The notes under the pieces are model-generated. The model did not search any database and was not told the origin of the DNA. It was given only the letters and a program-made list of their open reading frames with translations. A stretch of 18,203 nt of DNA. Source: Bacteroidota bacterium (lineage in GTDB: Bacteria; Bacteroidota; Ignavibacteria; SZUA-365). The position numbers and the translations under genes are program-made. This document shows positions 14,350 through 18,203 of this stretch, one piece after another (within the stretch, counting starts at the first letter, position 1; each line of letters begins with the position of its first letter). The stretch lies in the NCBI GenBank assembly GCA_018224345.1, contig JAGTUW010000065.1, positions 1 to 18,203 of the forward strand, read 5' to 3'.

Positions 14350-15812
14350 TGTCCGGACAACGTTCATGGCACCGTGTGATCCATACCAGAATTTATCTGC
14401 TCATCGTGATCTGTGTCGCTCTGACTATCCCTGTTTCCCTCAATGGACAGATGATGAAGTCCGCTTCGCTCCCGAAGGCGAGGGGCTCTATCATTCGTTT
14501 CGTCCCGAGTGTCGTTCACGACAGTCTGACCAACGGGCTGAAGATTGTTTTTGCAAGAGTAAATGATCTTCCATTGGTGGAAATCAATGTGATTGTGGAT
14601 GCAGGTCTGTCCAGAGAAACCGGCGATAATACGGGAGTCGCCTACTCCACAAATTTCCTTCTCATGACTGGTGCAAAACAGAGGAGCACCGATGCAATCA
14701 CGACCGAGCTCGCACGTCTGGGGAGCGTGATCGTACCATATGTTCAGTATGACTATGCACAACTCTACGCAAGATCTTTGAGGTGGAATTTCTCTGCATC
14801 GCTCGAGCTTCTTTCGGATATCGTCACTGCACCGGCACTTTCCAACGGGGCCCTGCAGCGTCTGCAACGCGAAGCCCGACATCGCTTTGGCCGCCAGATT
14901 TCGTTTGGCGAGCGTGCCACGAGTGCCGCTGTGCAGCGTATTTGCGGAGAAGGCTGCGCTATGGCTCGCTATTTGACACCAACGACCAGTGAGGTTGAGG
15001 AATTATCGATTGAACAGGTGCGATCATTTTACTCCACCTTTTACCAGCCACGCAATACAACAGTGCTGGTGACAGGGGATCTGGAATATCCTTTTCTCCG
15101 TACAGCACTGAACGAAGCGTTCGGACAATGGGAAAACGAATCAGAAGATGAAGTGTACGCACCGGACCACTCGCCTCGTGTGATGGGAAGCGGGGACAAG
15201 GATGTGCTGCTTATTCCGGATGACAATACACCGAAGGGTCTCTGCTATTTCCGGATCGGCATGGAGGGAGTGCCACGATACGATGCGGATGCTCCTGCCC
15301 TTATGGTCCTGAACAGTATCCTCAGCGAAGCTCCTTCCGCAAGGCTCTATAAGTCCCTGTGGATTGATCGGGTGGTTTCCGACAACTTCACCTCGACACT
15401 GGCATTCGGCAGGAGCTGCAATTATGTAATGATTGCAGGCTCAACATCCCCACTCCTGGCAGATACCGTTCTGCTGACAATCAGTGACTTACTGACGGAC
15501 ATCATCGATAATGGCGTCGATAAGGAAGTACTTGAGGAAGCGAAAAATTCCATTATCGGTAACGATGCGCTTTCTGTGGCCACAAATCGCTCGGTGCAGC
15601 GCATCCTGAAAGATGCTCTTGTCTTTGGGTTGCCGGTCGATCGTTTGCTTGAAACAAATCAGACCATACAGGATGTGCGGGCCGAAGATGTGCGGCGCGT
15701 TGCCGGCCGCGTTTGTGCACCTGATCAATGGCGGATTGCAGTGCTGGGGAAAGCTGAGACCGTACTTCCCCTCCTGGAGGCGGCTGGCTATACGGTTCGT
15801 TTCGCCGAGTGA
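14346..15812 (+). CDS. Exported M16-family peptidase-like protein lacking the HxxEH zinc motif
   Basis: The 488-aa protein has an N-terminal hydrophobic segment (about 15-34, IYLLIVICVALTIPV) that acts as a signal peptide or anchor. The rest has the two-lobe layout of M16 peptidases. An N-terminal lobe opens LTNGLKIVFARVNDLPLVEI, and a second lobe contains YQPRNTTVLVTGD and later EVLEEAKNSIIG. The zinc motif is gone. Where active members read AHxxEHMxFxGT, this reads AYSTNFLLMTGA (99-110), replacing His, Glu and His by Tyr, Asn and Phe. It is thus likely a non-catalytic M16, as is known for one partner of several M16 heterodimers, but no active partner is encoded here. Its start overlaps the previous stop; ATG 14346 and ATG 14349 are equally possible. 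Confidence 0.85.
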   Translation: MMSGQRSWHRVIHTRIYLLIVICVALTIPVSLNGQMMKSASLPKARGSIIRFVPSVVHDSLTNGLKIVFARVNDLPLVEINVIVDAGLSRETGDNTGVAYSTNFLLMTGAKQRSTDAITTELARLGSVIVPYVQYDYAQLYARSLRWNFSASLELLSDIVTAPALSNGALQRLQREARHRFGRQISFGERATSAAVQRICGEGCAMARYLTPTTSEVEELSIEQVRSFYSTFYQPRNTTVLVTGDLEYPFLRTALNEAFGQWENESEDEVYAPDHSPRVMGSGDKDVLLIPDDNTPKGLCYFRIGMEGVPRYDADAPALMVLNSILSEAPSARLYKSLWIDRVVSDNFTSTLAFGRSCNYVMIAGSTSPLLADTVLLTISDLLTDIIDNGVDKEVLEEAKNSIIGNDALSVATNRSVQRILKDALVFGLPVDRLLETNQTIQDVRAEDVRRVAGRVCAPDQWRIAVLGKAETVLPLLEAAGYTVRFAE

Positions 15813-15840
15813 TTCCGGGAGCGAAATCGATTGATCATCA

Positions 15841-16215
15841 CTACTCGATAAAAACTCGAACGGTATCGGAGGCATCATCGTAATCCTCGACGAGGCGCGC
15901 GGAGATGAGGTACTCTCCGCTTAATCCGCGAATATCCCAATCAAAGTAGAAGAACGGCAGGTAATCAGTATACGTATGCACGCCGTTGATATAGAATTCC
16001 ACATAAGAATCACAGCCGCATTGCGATGAGGTTTCCGTAAGGATACGCAGCACCGAAGCGTTGACAACCTGGCTGTCCACGGGTTGTGTAATTCGGAGAG
16101 ATGGCGGCACAATCGGGGCAGTGCCGCTGTCACATGCAGAATGAAGCATCATTGCAAAAAGGAGGGCCAGCGAAAGGGAGGCGGACACCCGGCGTATCGA
16201 GTGGGGTAATTTCAT
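15841..16215 (-). CDS. Small putative lipoprotein with Ig-like domain
   Basis: The 124-aa protein has a signal peptide ending near MLHSAC, with Cys28 as the likely lipid attachment site (the residue at -3 is His, so the lipobox is not canonical). After a DSGTAP linker, residues about 37-124 look like a single Ig-like beta-sandwich: LRITQPVDSQVV at the start, VEFYINGVH in the middle, SGEYLISARLVEDYDDAS near the end. The pattern is typical of bacterial Ig-like adhesion or spacer domains. Cys66 and Cys68 in QCGCD are unusual for such a fold. It overlaps the GT9 stop by 4 nt (ATGA) and is therefore the last gene of the block. Its stop is 28 nt from that of the convergent M16 gene. Confidence 0.7.
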   Translation of the reverse strand: MKLPHSIRRVSASLSLALLFAMMLHSACDSGTAPIVPPSLRITQPVDSQVVNASVLRILTETSSQCGCDSYVEFYINGVHTYTDYLPFFYFDWDIRGLSGEYLISARLVEDYDDASDTVRVFIE

Positions 16216-17270
16216 TTGACGATTTCCTTCATCTTGATGAACGCGCGATACACTGTTTGTACAGAGAGATCACGCATGCAGATATTTCCAATCTGACACG
16301 TTGTCAGATTACATGCAAGGCAGTTAAGCCCCTCCAGACGTACCCAGGCACTCTGCTTGTGATATGGTCCCTGCAGAGCAGGGTTGGTAGGGCCGAATAT
16401 CCCGAGCGTTGGCGTTCCGACAGCAGCGGCAATATGCATCGGGCCGGAATCGTTACTGATGGCAAAGTCACATTCCGCCAACAAGGCACCCAATTCTCCG
16501 ATGGAGGTTGGCGGCGCGGGGCGTGCGTCGTTGCGCATACGCCTGATGATGTGATCAACATCACCCTGTTCGCCCGGTCCCCACAGAAAAACAATATTGG
16601 CCTGCAGTTCGTCAATAAGCGTATCCGCGAGTGCAGCGAAATGATCCAGTCCCCATCGCTTACTCTCCCAGGTACCGCTTGAATTAAGTGCGATCAGTGG
16701 TCCGGACCTTTGACGGATTGGGTTGGTCATGCGTACAGCTTCCTCACGTCGGTTTTCCGGTAACGGAAAGCTGAGGCGCTGCTCGGTAATCGGTATTGCC
16801 AGGCATGCCAGCGCGTCGAGATTGAACCCGGTATTGTGTACACGATCCGCGCGGCTTCGGACATGCACATTGTAGGCCCATGCACGGCCACGGAAGGGGT
16901 AACCGACCCGGATCGCCGCCCGCGTTGCGAACGTCATCTGTGCTGATCTCGGATTGCAGAATAGATCGAATACCAGGTCGAAACCGGAACGGTAAAGACG
17001 ATAAAGGAGGTGCGTATAACGCTCCTTCGCAGAGTCGAAGACGATCGGTGTATCGATAAGGGGATTGTCGACGATAATATCCGCGGCTGCTCTCTCAGTA
17101 AGAAAAGCTATGGTCGCGTCGGGAAAGGCATTGCGCAGATTTGGCAGGACAACAGTACTGAGGAGCACATCGCCGATTGCCCGGGGTTTGATGACGAGTA
17201 TAGAACGGACGGGACGCACGAGAAGCGCAGGATACCGGAATTGCTCCGCAACGTTCTTCGTGCGTCCCAT
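16212..17270 (-). CDS. Glycosyltransferase family 9, heptosyltransferase-like
   Basis: Family 9 enzymes transfer ADP-heptose or related sugars to lipopolysaccharide core in the cytoplasm, at the inner membrane. The 352-aa protein has the N-terminal signature ILVIKPRAIGDVLLS (24-38) and the C-terminal donor-binding segment SNDSGPMHIAAAVGTPT (272-288) followed by GIFGPTNP. A cysteine cluster near the C-terminus (Cys317, 320, 325, 331) resembles the CxxC region in many heptosyltransferases. The exact sugar cannot be told from sequence. I start it at ATG 17270, 15 nt after the acetate kinase stop; a GTG at 17273 adds one residue. It overlaps the small lipoprotein gene by 4 nt. Confidence 0.88.
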   Translation of the reverse strand: MGRTKNVAEQFRYPALLVRPVRSILVIKPRAIGDVLLSTVVLPNLRNAFPDATIAFLTERAAADIIVDNPLIDTPIVFDSAKERYTHLLYRLYRSGFDLVFDLFCNPRSAQMTFATRAAIRVGYPFRGRAWAYNVHVRSRADRVHNTGFNLDALACLAIPITEQRLSFPLPENRREEAVRMTNPIRQRSGPLIALNSSGTWESKRWGLDHFAALADTLIDELQANIVFLWGPGEQGDVDHIIRRMRNDARPAPPTSIGELGALLAECDFAISNDSGPMHIAAAVGTPTLGIFGPTNPALQGPYHKQSAWVRLEGLNCLACNLTTCQIGNICMRDLSVQTVYRAFIKMKEIVK

Positions 17271-17285
17271 CACTGCTTCGTTGAG

Positions 17286-18203
17286 TTACTCGACCGGGTC
17301 GAGGACATTATTCTTTTTCATGTTGCACATCGATGGCGGGAGGTCTCCGTTGACGATGGCCATAGTATCGAGCGCGATAACGAGTTCCTCATTGGTTGGT
17401 ACGACACCGACCACAGTCCTGGAGCTTTCGCTCGTGATGATCCGTTCTTTCGCCCCGCTGCTGTTTTTCTCTGCATCGAAATCGACACCGAGAAAGCCGA
17501 GCTTCCGGCAGACATGCTCACGCACCATCGTACTGTTCTCGCCGATACCGCCGGTGAATACGATCGCATCGACTCCGGCCATCTCCGCTGCATATGCACC
17601 GATGTACTTGGTAACCCGAAGGCAGAACATCTCGAAAGCGATTTTTGCGCGATCGTGACCTTTTCCTGTTTCCTCTTCGATTTCACGCATGTCGCTGCTG
17701 ACACCGGAGATCCCCATCAGGCCACTGTGCTTGTTCAGCAGCGTCGTTGCCTCCGCAAGTGACAGGCCTTCCTTTCCCATGATGTAGAGAATGAGCTGTG
17801 GATCGAGATCACCGCTACGAGTCCCCATGATCAGACCTTCGAGCGGCGTAAAACCCATGGTTGTATCGACGGATTGCCCATGCATTACCGCTGCCATACT
17901 GCAACCGTTGCCGAGATGGCAGGTAATGGTCTTCAGGTCCGTAATCGGTTTTCCAAGAATTTCCGCGATACGGTTCGAGACGAAGAAATGGGAAGTCCCG
18001 TGAAAACCATAGCGGCGTATCTTGTATTTCTTGTAGAAGACGTAAGGGATGCCATAGAGGAAAGCCACCGGCGGCATGGATTGGTGAAATGCCGTATCGA
18101 AGACACCGACCTGGGGGATATCCGGAAGGTGTTGTTTGCAGGCGACAATGCCGCGGATATTGTGAGGATTGTGCAATGGTGCCAGTTCGATATTGTCACG
18201 CAA
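17286..18203 (-). CDS. ackA: Acetate kinase, N-terminus cut by window
   Basis: AckA interconverts acetate plus ATP and acetyl phosphate plus ADP in the cytoplasm, usually with phosphotransacetylase. The visible 305 residues carry SELAPLHNP-like sequence (ELAPLHNPHN), RRYGFHGTSH, CHLGNGCSMAAV, DTTMGFTPLEGLIMGTRSGD, FTGGIGENS and VVPTNEE, all family signatures. About 95-100 N-terminal residues lie beyond the right edge, judging by the usual length near 400 aa. The TTG at the very edge is an ordinary Leu codon and not the start. The C-terminal tail (from about DTMAIVNGDLPP to NVLDPVE) is less conserved. GT9 starts 15 nt downstream of its stop. No pta gene is in view. Confidence 0.95.
   Translation of the reverse strand: MRDNIELAPLHNPHNIRGIVACKQHLPDIPQVGVFDTAFHQSMPPVAFLYGIPYVFYKKYKIRRYGFHGTSHFFVSNRIAEILGKPITDLKTITCHLGNGCSMAAVMHGQSVDTTMGFTPLEGLIMGTRSGDLDPQLILYIMGKEGLSLAEATTLLNKHSGLMGISGVSSDMREIEEETGKGHDRAKIAFEMFCLRVTKYIGAYAAEMAGVDAIVFTGGIGENSTMVREHVCRKLGFLGVDFDAEKNSSGAKERIITSESSRTVVGVVPTNEELVIALDTMAIVNGDLPPSMCNMKKNNVLDPVE

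Noticed and set aside
15813..15840. Bidirectional terminator between the convergent M16-like and Ig-like genes
   Set aside because: The 28-nt gap has no stable stem with T-tracts on either strand.

Overview
The window (18.2 kb, roughly balanced base composition) is densely coding chromosomal DNA from a Gram-negative bacterium. A heptosyltransferase-type GT9, UppP, an ECF sigma/anti-sigma/Spy-like cassette and several exported or lipid-anchored proteins all imply an outer membrane. The visible promoter is the ordinary TTGnnn/TATAAT type, not the divergent Bacteroidetes -7/-33 type. Gene content would suit the Chlorobi/Ignavibacteria/Kapabacteria side of the FCB group, but this is a weak inference from content and not from any marker phylogeny. 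I see no insertion sequences, phage genes, CRISPR array, tRNA or rRNA.

There are three transcription blocks. Block 1 (minus strand, about 6500 down to 1) reads ECF sigma factor, membrane anti-sigma factor, small Spy/CpxP-like periplasmic protein, two-domain sugar-type oxidoreductase, uppP, exported cyclophilin, and holA (running off the left edge). The first three form an envelope-stress cassette with overlaps or very short gaps. The rest follow with gaps of 84 nt or less, so envelope stress sensing, polysaccharide/undecaprenyl-phosphate metabolism, periplasmic folding and a replication clamp-loader subunit may share one transcript.

Block 2 (plus strand, 6801 to 15812) starts from a clear sigma70-like promoter in a 384-nt divergent spacer that also holds two inverted repeats. 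It reads metG, a small lipoprotein, an NDP-sugar pyrophosphorylase fused to a phosphomannomutase-like region whose active-site loops are degraded, a free-standing PTS EIIA protein, an intrinsic terminator, hisS, an unknown 137-aa protein, and an M16 peptidase-like protein lacking the HxxEH zinc motif. The terminator sits only 8 nt before the first hisS ATG, so hisS must be expressed by readthrough, from an unusual start, or under attenuation.

Block 3 (minus strand, right edge down to 15841) reads acetate kinase (5' end cut by the window), a GT9 glycosyltransferase, and a small Ig-like lipoprotein. It converges on block 2 with only 28 nt between stop codons.

Overall this is a housekeeping and cell-envelope region. 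I did not find a convincing new defence or mobile system. The points most worth a second look are the apparently inactive enzyme domains (PMM-like region, M16-like protein), the terminator against hisS, the structured divergent spacer, and the coupling of a sigma/anti-sigma pair to envelope genes.
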